Origin: Bacillus_BA songklensis
GTDB taxonomy: Bacteria; Bacillota; Bacilli; Bacillales; Bacillaceae_H
Length of the DNA stretch: 64,000 nt
NCBI RefSeq assembly: GCF_042649685.1
Contig: NZ_JBHRZT010000073.1
Location: 248,001-312,000 of the forward strand
Direction: 5' to 3'
Below, piece by piece: positions 50,795-59,853 of the stretch (the stretch's first letter is position 1; each line of letters opens with the position of its first letter). A model generated the notes under the pieces. It had not been told where the DNA came from, did not search any database, and saw only the letters and a list, made by a program, of their open reading frames with translations. A program made the translations under genes and the position numbers.

Positions 50795-51482
50795 ACATGA
50801 GATTCGTGATGAGCTTTATGAGCAGACAAAAGGAATGAGTGTTCCGGCAGAGCTAGATCAACAGATTCGCCAAACGTACGAGCCTTATATAAGGAAAGGT
50901 GAAAAGAAAAAGAGGATCAAGCCCATCCTGGCGGCCCTAATGGCAGTTTTTATCGCCGTCCCAACTGCTGCCTTTACGGGTGGGCTGGAGGCAGAAGACA
51001 TCTACGGATCGTTTAATCAATTGAAGATGAGGGCCATCAATCTCACGATGAATCAATTTTTATTGTTCAACGCCAAATTATCAGTCGCCAAAAGCGAGTT
51101 AGGCCTCAAAGAGTATGGTGAATTTAAAGCTGCCCTCAAAACATATGGAGAGGCGAAAATCGAATACGGAAATGAAAATGGGGACATTGATTATACAAAA
51201 ATGTCTGAAGAAAAAAGAACGGAATTAAAGAGCGTGTTGGCTGTGCTTCAGCCTTACTTTGATCAATTGAATGACGAGAAGTTGACGAACGAGGTGCTGA
51301 CAGATGAAGAGTTTGATCGTTATTTGGAAGCGGAAATGACACTTGAAACGATCCGGTCGAAAACAGGGCTGCAAATGCTGGATGAAAGCAACGTTCCTGC
51401 CGAGTATAAAGAACAGTATGAAGAAGCGATGGGCATTGTCATGGATACGAATGAAAAACGCATATCTGGGCTTCAACCTTAA
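50784..51482 (+). CDS. Predicted membrane anti-sigma factor (DUF3600-like)
   Basis: The start is taken at ATG 50784; GTG 50778 is two codons earlier. The 232-residue protein has an N-terminal cytoplasmic helix segment (FEHEIRDELYEQTKGMSVPA, likely sigma-binding), one membrane segment near 48-66 (IKPILAALMAVFIAVPTAAF) and an extracytoplasmic helical domain. The latter resembles the DUF3600 domain of Bacillus ECF-linked proteins. It overlaps the ECF sigma gene and is presumed to hold that sigma at the membrane until signalled. The anti-sigma role is by context, not by motif. Confidence 0.75.
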   Translation: MSFEHEIRDELYEQTKGMSVPAELDQQIRQTYEPYIRKGEKKKRIKPILAALMAVFIAVPTAAFTGGLEAEDIYGSFNQLKMRAINLTMNQFLLFNAKLSVAKSELGLKEYGEFKAALKTYGEAKIEYGNENGDIDYTKMSEEKRTELKSVLAVLQPYFDQLNDEKLTNEVLTDEEFDRYLEAEMTLETIRSKTGLQMLDESNVPAEYKEQYEEAMGIVMDTNEKRISGLQP

Positions 51483-51490
51483 AGGAATGG

Positions 51491-51535
51491 AAAAGAGCCT
51501 GGTTTCTCACCAAAAATGGAACCAGGCTTTTTCAC
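51491..51535. terminator. Bidirectional terminator
   Basis: AAAAGAGCCTGGTT pairs with AACCAGGCTTTTT; it separates the anti-sigma gene from the convergent HD-GYP gene. Confidence 0.8.
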
Positions 51536-51558
51536 TTGTCCCGGGTCTTCTCCCGCTA

Positions 51559-52644
51559 TCATGGCAATACTTTCACGATGGTTGTACTCATTTGTGTGCG
51601 CAAATCCATCTCATAAGGACGTTGCAGCTCTTCACCACGTGGATTTTTAATGACCCGTACAACCGGGTGAAGGGGAAAATCAGAAAATACGTTGGAGATG
51701 ACCGCTGTTTCGCCTGTGTTTAATAGAACGGTCGAGGCGACCGGGTACACGGCTACATATTTCAAAAATAGCTTGATGATGTCATAGTCAAATAAGAGAT
51801 CGCCGGAAGCAGCCAGATACTCGGCTGCTTCTTGGGGAGAATAGCGTTTTCTGTGGTTTCGGGATGAAATTAAGGCATCATACACATCTGCAAGGCCGAC
51901 AATCCGGGCAAATTCATGAATCCGGTCTTTTTTGAGCCGGCGAGGATAGCCGCTCCCGTCATAACGTTCGTGATGCTGAAGAGCGCAATGGGCGGAAAAA
52001 AGGGAGATGTTTCGCTGACGCCGAAGTAGTTGAAAGCCTTTGAAGCAGTGCTCTTCCATGATGGCTCGTTCCGCTTCTGTTAAATTCCCCCGCTTTCTCC
52101 ACGGTTCCGCAGGGATTTGTGTCATCCCGATATCAAACAAAAGGGCACCGACCCCTAAATCCAGCAGCTTTTCTGTGCTGTATCCTTTGGCAATCCCGAT
52201 AACGCCGGCAATCGTGGCCACATTGACGGAATGGTGAAAGAGATATCCTTTTGAAAGAAAGAGGTCCGATAAATGAATAAGCAAGCTATCCTGTGTTAAG
52301 AGGCAGTCCAACATTTCTTTAAATATGTTTTGATATTCAAGCCCTAAGTCCCGGGACGATATTTTCGTGAGGAAAAGTTTTTTGTCGATGAGACCTGTCA
52401 TCGTTTCATACACTTTCTTAACGGCCATTTGCCTGACGGTCGGGCTAATAAGAGAGGTGGCTTCAATATCATGTGTGTGCCGATCATCAATGTATACGTA
52501 TTGCACCCCTTTTATCCTTAGTAAGGAAATATAGGAACTGGTAAGCTTTACCCCTCGACGGAGCAGCCTTGTTCCTTTCACCCCGTATATGTCTGAACCG
52601 AGTACGTCTCCGGGATGTACTTGAGAGATGTGTGTTCTTCTCAT
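51559..52644 (-). CDS. HD-GYP domain protein with degenerate metal site
   Basis: The 361-residue cytoplasmic protein has an N-terminal ~110-residue domain common in Bacillus HD-GYP proteins (PGDVLGSDIYGVKGTRLLRRG). An HD-GYP fold follows from about 140. The first His (HHSVNVATIAG), the later HHERYDGSGYP and VGLADVYDALISSR are intact. The hallmark LLHDIGK is LLFDIGM here: the metal-ligand His is Phe and the following Lys is Met. HD-GYP enzymes cleave cyclic di-GMP; loss of this ligand suggests weak or absent catalysis, perhaps ligand sensing. The gene is alone and divergent from secA. Confidence 0.85.
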   Translation of the reverse strand: MRRTHISQVHPGDVLGSDIYGVKGTRLLRRGVKLTSSYISLLRIKGVQYVYIDDRHTHDIEATSLISPTVRQMAVKKVYETMTGLIDKKLFLTKISSRDLGLEYQNIFKEMLDCLLTQDSLLIHLSDLFLSKGYLFHHSVNVATIAGVIGIAKGYSTEKLLDLGVGALLFDIGMTQIPAEPWRKRGNLTEAERAIMEEHCFKGFQLLRRQRNISLFSAHCALQHHERYDGSGYPRRLKKDRIHEFARIVGLADVYDALISSRNHRKRYSPQEAAEYLAASGDLLFDYDIIKLFLKYVAVYPVASTVLLNTGETAVISNVFSDFPLHPVVRVIKNPRGEELQRPYEMDLRTQMSTTIVKVLP

Positions 52645-52942
52645 CGATTTTTTCCCGCCTTTATCTTTTGATATCTATTCATATTTCTATTTCTTATGAG
52701 TATTCATCTTGTTTCGTATCAGAAAAGAAGAAACAGCGCTTACATCTCTAAATGGTTTGACACATCAGTTGTCATCCTTAATCAAGCAATGTTACAATCA
52801 TAGTTAGAGTGCTTTATAATAAAAAGAAGAAATGCAAAAAATGTTTAAATCTCATATTAAATATATAAGTAATAGGAGTGATCCGAAGGGACAGCTTGTT
52901 CTTTTGGAACACTATCCATTAACAATAGAGGAGCGTTTTAAA

Positions 52943-55453
52943 ATGCTTGGAATATTAAAAAAAGTATTCGATAGCAATCAACGTCAGGTGAATCGTTTAG
53001 AGAAGCTGGCAGATCAAATTGATGCACTGGGTCCGGAGATTGCGAAGTTGAGTGATGACCAGCTTCGTGAAAAAACGGCACAGTTTCAGCAGCGCTATCA
53101 AAACGGGGAGTCAGTCGATGACATGTTAGTCGAAGCGTTCGCCGTTGTTCGTGAAGCGGCGAAGCGCGTTCTTGGCATGTATCCATATAAAGTGCAGCTC
53201 ATGGGGGGGATTGCCCTTCATGAAGGCAACATTTCCGAGATGAAAACAGGTGAAGGTAAAACGTTAACCGCAACCATGCCTGTTTATTTAAACGCCATTA
53301 CCGGTAAAGGCGTTCACGTCGTGACGGTCAATGAATACTTGGCACGTCGTGACGCGACGGAAATGGGCCGTCTTTATGAGTTTTTAGGTTTGACCGTTGG
53401 ATTGAACTTAAACAGCTTATCCCGCGAAGAAAAACAAGCGGCCTACAGCGCTGATATTACGTACAGCACGAACAATGAGCTCGGCTTTGACTATTTGCGT
53501 GATAACATGGTGCTTTATAAAGAGCAAATGGTACAGCGTCCGCTTCATTATGCGATCATTGACGAGGTCGACTCGATCTTGATCGATGAAGCGCGTACAC
53601 CGCTGATCATTTCCGGTACCGCTCAAAAATCAACCGCTCTTTACATTCAAGCGAATGCGTTCGTACGTACCCTGCAAAAAGAAAAGGATTATACGTACGA
53701 TGAAAAAACGAAGAGCGTTCAGTTAACGGAAGACGGTATGTCTAAAGCGGAGCGCGCTTTCGGAATCGAGAACTTATTCGATATTTCACATGTGACGCTT
53801 CTTCACCATATCAACCAGGCGTTGAAAGCGCATGTGACGATGCACCGGGATGTCGACTATGTGGTCGATGAAGACAAGGTCGTGATTGTTGACCAATTTA
53901 CGGGCCGTTTAATGAAAGGCCGCCGCTTTAGTGAAGGGCTTCATCAGGCAATTGAGGCTAAAGAAGGCGTAGAAATCCAAAACGAAAGCATGACACTTGC
54001 GACGATTACGTTCCAGAACTATTTCCGTATGTACGAAAAACTCGCAGGTATGACAGGTACAGCCAAAACGGAAGAAGAAGAGTTCCGCAACATTTACAAC
54101 ATGCAGGTTATCGTCATCCCGACAAACCGCGAAATTGCGCGCGATGACAAACCCGATCTTATTTATAAATCGATGGAAGGCAAGTTCCGCGCGGTTGTGG
54201 AAGATATCGCAGAGCGTCATAAAAAAGGACAGCCCGTGCTTGTCGGTACGGTAGCGATTGAAACGAGTGAATTGCTTTCAGGATTATTAAAGCGCAAAGG
54301 TGTTCCTCACCATGTATTGAATGCGAAGCAGCATGCGAGTGAAGCGCAAATCATCGAGAATGCGGGCCAAAAAGGCGCCGTAACGATTGCGACGAACATG
54401 GCAGGACGCGGTACGGACATCAAACTCGGTGAAGGTGTAAAAGAATTGGGAGGCCTGGCTGTTATCGGTACTGAGCGACATGAATCACGCCGTATCGATA
54501 ATCAGCTTCGCGGTCGTTCCGGTCGTCAAGGAGATCCGGGTGTATCCCAGTTCTACCTTTCCATGGAAGATGAGTTAATGCGCCGCTTCGGCTCTGAAAA
54601 TATGATGGCCATGATGGATCGCCTCGGCATGGACGATTCCCAGCCGATTCAAAGTAAAATGGTGACAAGAGCAGTAGAATCTGCACAAAAACGCGTTGAG
54701 GGCAACAACTTTGATGCCCGTAAACAATTGCTTCAATATGATGACGTTCTTCGCCAGCAGCGTGAAGTCATCTACAAACAGCGCTTTGAAGTACTGGATG
54801 CAGAAAACCTTCGCGACATCGTAGAGAAGATGATGGAATCAACGATTCAGCGTGTCGTGGAGGTCAATACTCCGCGTGAAGAGCTGGAAGAAGAATGGAA
54901 CTTAAAAGCGATCGTGGACTATGTGAACGGCCAATTGCTGGAAGAAGGCGAGCTGGAAGAAAGCGAACTTCGCGGCAAAGAGCCGGAAGAAATGACAGAA
55001 CTCATTTTCGCGAAAGTGAAAGAGCGCTATGACGAGAAAGAAGAAAGCATGGGCACCGAGCAAATGCGTGAGTTCGAAAAAGTCATCGTTCTTCGTGCCG
55101 TCGATTCGAAATGGATGGATCATATCGATGCGATGGATCAGCTGCGCCAAGGTATCCACCTTCGTGCATACGGTCAAATCGATCCGCTTCGTGAATACCA
55201 AATGGAAGGGTTCGCGATGTTTGAAAACATGATCGCTTCCATTGAAGAAGAGGTAGCGAACTATATCATGAAGGCGCAAATTCACAATAACCTCGAGCGT
55301 CAAGAAGTGGCGCAAGGGCAGGCGGCTGTTCATCCGAAAGAAGGCGACCAGCCAGTGAAGAAAAAGCCGAAAGTCAAAGCGATTGAAGTAGGCCGCAATG
55401 ACGAATGCATTTGCGGCAGCGGCAAGAAATACAAGAATTGCTGCGGGAAATGA
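52943..55453 (+). CDS. secA: Preprotein translocase ATPase SecA
   Basis: The start at 52943 has AGAGGAG upstream and gives the canonical N-terminus MLGILKKVFDSNQRQVNRLE. The 836-residue motor has Walker A MKTGEGKTL (near 105), DEVDSILIDEARTPLIISG (near 210), the second nucleotide-binding domain motifs ATNMAGRGTDIKLG and DNQLRGRSGRQGDPG, and the helical scaffold. It ends with the zinc-binding tail GRNDECICGSGKKYKNCCGK, the SecB/ribosome contact site. It drives secretion of unfolded proteins through SecYEG, including the SLH proteins here. A perfect hairpin overlaps the stop. Confidence 0.97.
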   Translation: MLGILKKVFDSNQRQVNRLEKLADQIDALGPEIAKLSDDQLREKTAQFQQRYQNGESVDDMLVEAFAVVREAAKRVLGMYPYKVQLMGGIALHEGNISEMKTGEGKTLTATMPVYLNAITGKGVHVVTVNEYLARRDATEMGRLYEFLGLTVGLNLNSLSREEKQAAYSADITYSTNNELGFDYLRDNMVLYKEQMVQRPLHYAIIDEVDSILIDEARTPLIISGTAQKSTALYIQANAFVRTLQKEKDYTYDEKTKSVQLTEDGMSKAERAFGIENLFDISHVTLLHHINQALKAHVTMHRDVDYVVDEDKVVIVDQFTGRLMKGRRFSEGLHQAIEAKEGVEIQNESMTLATITFQNYFRMYEKLAGMTGTAKTEEEEFRNIYNMQVIVIPTNREIARDDKPDLIYKSMEGKFRAVVEDIAERHKKGQPVLVGTVAIETSELLSGLLKRKGVPHHVLNAKQHASEAQIIENAGQKGAVTIATNMAGRGTDIKLGEGVKELGGLAVIGTERHESRRIDNQLRGRSGRQGDPGVSQFYLSMEDELMRRFGSENMMAMMDRLGMDDSQPIQSKMVTRAVESAQKRVEGNNFDARKQLLQYDDVLRQQREVIYKQRFEVLDAENLRDIVEKMMESTIQRVVEVNTPREELEEEWNLKAIVDYVNGQLLEEGELEESELRGKEPEEMTELIFAKVKERYDEKEESMGTEQMREFEKVIVLRAVDSKWMDHIDAMDQLRQGIHLRAYGQIDPLREYQMEGFAMFENMIASIEEEVANYIMKAQIHNNLERQEVAQGQAAVHPKEGDQPVKKKPKVKAIEVGRNDECICGSGKKYKNCCGK

Positions 55454-55490
55454 TTGAATGCGCGCGAAAGCGCGCATTCAATCATTTTAC
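55451..55490 (+). terminator. Intrinsic terminator of secA
   Basis: TGATTGAATGCGCGC pairs perfectly with GCGCGCATTCAATCA around GAAA, followed by TTTT. The secA stop codon is part of the stem. Confidence 0.9.
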
Positions 55491-55572
55491 GAAAGGGACC
55501 TTCATGGTAAGATGAGGATCGCCATGGTGAAGTGAGAAGGTCCCTTTCGTAGAAAATAAAAAGAATTCAAGG

Positions 55573-55632
55573 AACCGCCTTTTCCGATTATGTGGTGTAT
55601 ATACACCGTTTTGGCGAAAAAGGCGGTTTGTT
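55573..55632. terminator. Second hairpin between secA and prfB, enclosing a palindrome
   Basis: AACCGCCTTTT pairs with AAAAGGCGGTT. Inside lies the perfect palindrome GGTGTATATACACC (55594-55607). Confidence 0.6.
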
Positions 55633-55653
55633 TTGGGAGCTTTTTTCGATTAT

Positions 55654-55806
55654 TATATATAAGTAGCGTAAACTTATCGCATGGAAGATGGCTATGAAAT
55701 AATCGGTCTTTATTTCTGTTTAACCCTTTTGAATTCGCTAAAAAAGGTTGAAAATCTGACATGGCAAAGAACAGCCATGTCAGATTTTCAATGTGGATTC
55801 ATATAG
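55654..55806 (-). repeat. Dispersed element, copy E8, hairpin 2 deleted
   Basis: The left end is TATATATAAG and the right end ATGTGGATTCATATAG. Hairpin 1 is intact (TGAAAATCTGACATGGC with its complement). GCTAAAAAAGGTT is joined directly to it with the second hairpin missing. It ends about 30 bases before prfB. Confidence 0.75.
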
Positions 55807-55835
55807 ATATCAATAAATGCAAGAGGTGGATGTAC

Positions 55836-56937
55836 ATGGATTTAGTAGAAATTAAGCAAGAACTTGAAAAAACAGCTAAGCGATTAGCGGACTTTAGGGG
55901 GTCTCTTTGACCTCGATGCAAAGCAGGCTCGTATTGACGAGTTGGACGAACGAATGTCAGACCCTTCGTTTTGGGATGATCAGCAAGCGGCACAAACCAT
56001 TATTAATGAAGCAAATGCGTTAAAAGATGCCGTAAATGAGTTTAACGATTTAAATGACACATATGAAAACTTGCAAGTGTCATATGAACTGATCAAAGAA
56101 GAATTCGATGAAGAACTGGCAAACGAGTTGGCGAGTGAGCTGAAGGAATTAACCGCTTCATTAAATAAATTCGAGCTTCAATTATTATTAAGCGAGCCAT
56201 ATGATAAAAACAATGCCATTTTAGAGCTTCATCCGGGTGCGGGCGGTACAGAGTCCCAGGACTGGGGTTCCATGCTTCTTCGCATGTACACTCGCTGGGC
56301 GGAGAAAAAAGGCTTTAAAGTGGAAACATTGGATTACCTTCCAGGTGATGAAGCCGGAATTAAGAGCGTCACGCTTTTAATTAAAGGCCATAATGCGTAC
56401 GGTTATTTAAAAGCAGAAAAAGGCGTTCACCGTTTAGTTCGTATTTCACCGTTCGATTCATCGGGCCGCCGTCATACTTCCTTCGTTTCTTGTGAAGTGA
56501 TGCCGGAGTTCAACGAGGATATTGAAATCGAAGTGCGTGCGGAAGATTTGAAAATCGATACGTATCGTGCCAGCGGCGCCGGCGGTCAGCACATTAATAC
56601 GACAGATTCCGCGGTGCGTATTACCCATATTCCGACAAATACAGTGGTCACATGTCAATCCGAGCGTTCACAGATCAAAAACCGTGAACAAGCGATGAAA
56701 ATGTTAAAAGCGAAATTATATCAGCTTGAACTTGATAAACAGCAGGCTGAATTAGCGGAAATCCGCGGGGAGCAAAAAGAGATCGGCTGGGGAAGCCAAA
56801 TTCGCTCTTATGTGTTCCACCCATATTCAATGGTGAAAGATCATCGTACAAATACAGAAGTCGGGAACGTGCAAAGTGTGATGGACGGCGATTTGGATCC
56901 ATTCATTGATGCTTATTTACGTTCACGTTTAGGTTAA
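55836..56937 (+). CDS. prfB: Peptide chain release factor 2, programmed +1 frameshift
   Basis: Translation starts at ATG 55836 (AAGAGGTGG upstream), runs 24 codons, and meets TGA at 55908-55910. The site is classic: an internal ribosome-like AGGGGG (55896-55901), then TCT CTT TGA C. A +1 slip on CTT T continues at GAC (55909) to the TAA at 56935-56937, giving 366 residues. The tRNA-mimic motif SPF (ISPFDSSGRRHTSF) and the catalytic GGQ (ASGAGGQHINTTDSAV) are present. RF2 reads UGA and UAA, so low RF2 favours the slip: autoregulation. The order secA-prfB is the B. subtilis order. Confidence 0.97.
55896..55911 (+). promoter_or_regulatory. prfB programmed frameshift signal
   Basis: AGGGGG three bases before CTT-TGA-C. 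The near-cognate slip codon and in-frame UGA are both kept. Confidence 0.95.
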
Positions 56938-56985
56938 TAGAGAATCGCAATCGAAGCCAAAATAAGGGTAGTATGACCCTGTTTG

Positions 56986-57033
56986 GACGGCGAAGCCCAT
57001 GCATCGGCCATGCATGGGCTTCGTCTCTTTTTA
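56986..57033 (+). terminator. Intrinsic terminator of prfB
   Basis: GACGGCGAAGCCCATGCAT pairs with ATGCATGGGCTTCGTC (one C-C bulge region) around CGGCC, followed by CTTTTT. Confidence 0.88.
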
Positions 57034-57096
57034 CGTGTCTTTTTCAAAATAAAGGATTAAAGGAATAGAGTACATATCGTAACGGAGGATGTTAGT

Positions 57097-57960
57097 ATGA
57101 GGCGTAAAGATGGAAAACTTCAGCTGACGAACGCAGAAAAACTGCTGGAGCTGATTTATATTTTGGCGGGCTCTGCCATTGTGGCGCTGGCGTTTAACTT
57201 GTTTTTGCTTCCAAACCGTGTTGCATCGGGCGGCGTCAGCGGTATTAGCACGATCTTGGATGCGTTGTTTGGCTGGGAACCGGCTTATGTGCAGTGGGCA
57301 TTTAATATCCCCCTCTTTATTGCGGGAGTACTCTTGCTCGGAAAACAGTTTGGCGTCAAAACATTAATCGGGACGATTTTCTTGCCGTTTGTGGTGTTTT
57401 TATCGAATGATATGGCACCGGCAACGCATGATCCGCTCCTTGGAGCGTTATTCGGGGGAATCGGCGTAGGGCTCGGCCTTGGCCTGGTATTTCGGGGCAA
57501 AGCGTCCACGGGAGGGACAGACCTGGCGGCGCAAATTATTCATAAATACACAGGACTTACTCTTGGCCTGTGTGTGGCCCTTATTGATGGACTCATTGTG
57601 TTGACCGCCGCCATCGTATTTGATTTGGAAAGGGGCTTGTATGCGCTGATTGGGTTATATGTGACAAGCAAAACGATTGACCTCGTGCAAATTGGAATTC
57701 GACGCTCGAAAAACGTTTTGATTATCTCTAAAAAAGAGGAAGAAATCTGTCAAGCGATCCTCAACGACATAGACCGGGGAGTCACTAGACTGCCGGGTGT
57801 CGGCGGATATACGGAGACGGAACGTCCGGTTTTGATGGTCGTCGTCGATCAGACAGAGTTCACAAAATTGAAACAAACGGTCAAAAGCATTGACCCGACT
57901 GCGTTCGTGATTGTCATGGATGCGACCGACGTGCTCGGGGAGGGTTTTAAGCAAGCATAA
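57097..57960 (+). CDS. YitT family membrane protein (DUF161/DUF2179)
   Basis: The 287-residue protein has five or six membrane segments (about 18-175) with the family pattern NLFLLPNRVASGGVSGISTI and GLVFRGKASTGGTDLAAQII. A cytoplasmic DUF2179 domain follows at the C-terminus (VLIISKKEEEICQAILNDID, PGVGGYTETERPVLMVVV). Function unknown; transport is suspected for the family. B. subtilis has yvjA of this family beside prfB and cccB, so position agrees. ACGGAGGATG provides the ribosome site. Confidence 0.9.
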   Translation: MRRKDGKLQLTNAEKLLELIYILAGSAIVALAFNLFLLPNRVASGGVSGISTILDALFGWEPAYVQWAFNIPLFIAGVLLLGKQFGVKTLIGTIFLPFVVFLSNDMAPATHDPLLGALFGGIGVGLGLGLVFRGKASTGGTDLAAQIIHKYTGLTLGLCVALIDGLIVLTAAIVFDLERGLYALIGLYVTSKTIDLVQIGIRRSKNVLIISKKEEEICQAILNDIDRGVTRLPGVGGYTETERPVLMVVVDQTEFTKLKQTVKSIDPTAFVIVMDATDVLGEGFKQA

Positions 57961-58152
57961 GTGGGTTATAATAAAGTGAATCTTTACCCGGTGGGGGATT
58001 TTTCATTTTCCGCCAAAGTTAGTTAGATTTATCAAGCTCTTATGGGCAGTTATCCATTGCTTAGTATAGCTGAAAGCGGAGGCTTATGGCCCGTTAGAGC
58101 GGGATAAAGAAGGATATGGTCATTATTTCCTTTAATTTAAGGGGGACAGAAC
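57961..58152 (+). promoter_or_regulatory. cccB promoter and leader
   Basis: TATAAT lies at 57967-57972, just after the YitT stop. The ~170-base leader holds GCCCGTTAGAGCGGG (58089-58103), the hairpin also found before flgM. GGGGGAC is the ribosome site. Confidence 0.45.
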
Positions 58153-58482
58153 GTGAAAAAGAAATGGATGGCATTATTGATTGGAACATCATTGGCATTG
58201 GCAGCCTGCGGCGGCGGTGATTCAGCAGAAGAGCAGACAGAAGGCGGCGGTGAAACAGCAAGTGGCGGTGATGCAGAAAAACTATTCCAACAAAGCTGTT
58301 CGTCCTGCCATGGACAAAACCTTGAAGGCGGCATGGGTCCGAACCTTCAACAAGTCGGAGGCAAATATTCGAAAGAAGACATCGAGAGCATTATTCAAAA
58401 TGGCCAAGGTGCCATGCCTAAAGGTGTATTAAAAGGCGAAGATGCTTCCAAAGTGGCTGAATGGCTCGCTTCCAAGAAATAA
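58153..58482 (+). CDS. cccB: Cytochrome c-551, membrane-anchored lipoprotein
   Basis: The 109-residue protein starts at GTG 58153. It has a lipoprotein signal with lipobox LAAC, a Gly/Glu-rich flexible linker (DSAEEQTEGGGETASGGD) and a small class I cytochrome c domain. The heme-binding motif is CSSCH, and the axial Met is expected in GAMPKGVL. It transfers electrons outside the membrane, probably to a cytochrome c oxidase, as B. subtilis CccB. Confidence 0.94.
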   Translation: MKKKWMALLIGTSLALAACGGGDSAEEQTEGGGETASGGDAEKLFQQSCSSCHGQNLEGGMGPNLQQVGGKYSKEDIESIIQNGQGAMPKGVLKGEDASKVAEWLASKK

Positions 58483-58641
58483 GAAAGAGCGTACTGCGAA
58501 ACCGCGAAAGAACAGGGGGGTTCGCAGCACGCCGTTAAATGAATCACCATGCAGAATAAGTTGAAAATCAAGAGACCGTGCGGCGATTCATTTCATAAAG
58601 AGATTTTTTAAAATCTAGGGTAAAAGGCCCCGGCTTTTTAT

Positions 58642-58677
58642 GAACCGTCCTTGAAGATGTCAAGAACGGTTCTTTTC
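58642..58677 (+). terminator. Intrinsic terminator
   Basis: GAACCGTCCTTGA pairs with TCAAGAACGGTTC (one mismatch), followed by TTTTC. Confidence 0.8.
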
Positions 58678-59009
58678 TTGATTGAAAGAGTCTTGACAGC
58701 AAAGATAACTTTTTTGTTACAAAAGATGACGGAGATCAAGAGACTATGTTCCTGCGTGTGTGTACAAGAAAGCTTCTTTGGAACGATATAATTCATGGTT
58801 TTAGACAAAAATCGTCAAATATCTTTAGAAATCAAGCGGGGAAATGCTATAAATTTCCTACCAATGACATATTTGAAATGAAAATGTAACATTTTTGCGG
58901 CTTATCTTAACATTTTTTAATGTTATAATGAGTAGGCGTGCAAAAATAGAGCGCAAATTTTGTAGAGATTTTATGTGTTATGTCGAGACATCTTAGATTT
59001 ACATACAGT

Positions 59010-59042
59010 GAAACTTCCATCTTTGGAAGGTTTCTTTTATTT
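59010..59042 (+). terminator. Hairpin in the ftsE leader, possible attenuator
   Basis: GAAACTTCC pairs with GGAAGGTTTC (one bulge), followed by TTTTATTT. It lies between the promoter and ftsE, so it could limit ftsEX transcription. Confidence 0.55.
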
Positions 59043-59166
59043 ACAAAGATGGTAGTTGGACGAATCGGGTCCTTAACGGCGGTGCGTTCCGCTGAAAACG
59101 GGAATTTTACCGCTCGTTGGGGAGATATACACTACTAACTACAAGGAAATTAATTAGGTGATAAAG

Positions 59167-59853
59167 ATGATTGAAATGCAGAACGTTCAAAAAACGTATC
59201 CGAATGGCGTTAAGGCGATTAACGGAATTAATGTCAAGATCAATCAAGGGGAGTTTGTATACATTGTCGGTCCGAGTGGAGCGGGTAAGTCGACATTCAT
59301 CAAAATGATGTACCGTGAAGAAAAGCCGACCACAGGACAAATTCTCGTAAACGGCATTAATCTAGCAAAACTAAAAAATAGTAAAGTACCTATCTTCCGG
59401 CGCAATCTCGGGGTGGTGTTCCAGGACTTTAAATTACTGCCGAAGTTAACGGTATATGAAAACGTTGCTTTTGCACTCGAGGTCATTGAAGAACATCCTG
59501 AAAAAATCAAAACCCGGGTAATGGAAGTATTGGATCTTGTGAAATTAAAGCATAAAGTTCGTTCCCTTCCAGATGAACTTTCAGGCGGTGAGCAGCAGCG
59601 CATTTCCATCGCGCGTTCGATTGTCAACAATCCGAAAGTCGTGATTGCGGATGAGCCAACCGGTAACCTTGATCCGGAAACATCTTGGGAAATCATGGAC
59701 ATTTTTGAAGAAATCAATAAACGAGGCACAACGGTTCTGATGGCAACGCATAACCGTGAAATCGTCAATACGATCCGCAAACGCGTTATTGCCATTGAAA
59801 ATGGAAAGATTGTGCGTGATGAAGTGAGAGGTGAGTACGGTTATGAAGGCTAG
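59167..59853 (+). CDS. ftsE: Cell-division ABC transporter ATP-binding protein FtsE
   Basis: The start at ATG 59167 follows AGGTGAT and gives 228 residues, the family length. Motifs: Walker A VGPSGAGKSTF, Q-loop LGVVFQDFKLLP, signature LSGGEQQRISIARSI, Walker B VVIADEPTGNLD and switch MATHNREIV. FtsE pairs with FtsX to relay ATP hydrolysis to extracellular peptidoglycan hydrolases. It overlaps ftsX by 11 bases; a coiled-coil M23 hydrolase gene follows ftsX. Confidence 0.97.
   Translation: MIEMQNVQKTYPNGVKAINGINVKINQGEFVYIVGPSGAGKSTFIKMMYREEKPTTGQILVNGINLAKLKNSKVPIFRRNLGVVFQDFKLLPKLTVYENVAFALEVIEEHPEKIKTRVMEVLDLVKLKHKVRSLPDELSGGEQQRISIARSIVNNPKVVIADEPTGNLDPETSWEIMDIFEEINKRGTTVLMATHNREIVNTIRKRVIAIENGKIVRDEVRGEYGYEG

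Larger units (their letters stand above)
58483..59166 (+). promoter_or_regulatory. Intergenic region: terminators of cccB, ftsE promoter and leader
   Basis: Stem-loops follow cccB: GCGTACTGCGAA with TTCGCAGCACGC, and AAATGAATC with GATTCATTT (58538-58600). A true terminator lies at 58642-58676. An extended -10 box TGTTATAAT (TG at 58921, TATAAT at 58924-58929) probably serves ftsE, giving a ~230-base leader with a hairpin at 59010-59034. No gene was seen. Confidence 0.55.

Noticed and set aside
55836..55910. 25-codon separate gene or broken prfB start
   Set aside because: It is the zero-frame leader of the standard prfB +1 frameshift, with AGGGGG and CTT-TGA-C intact.
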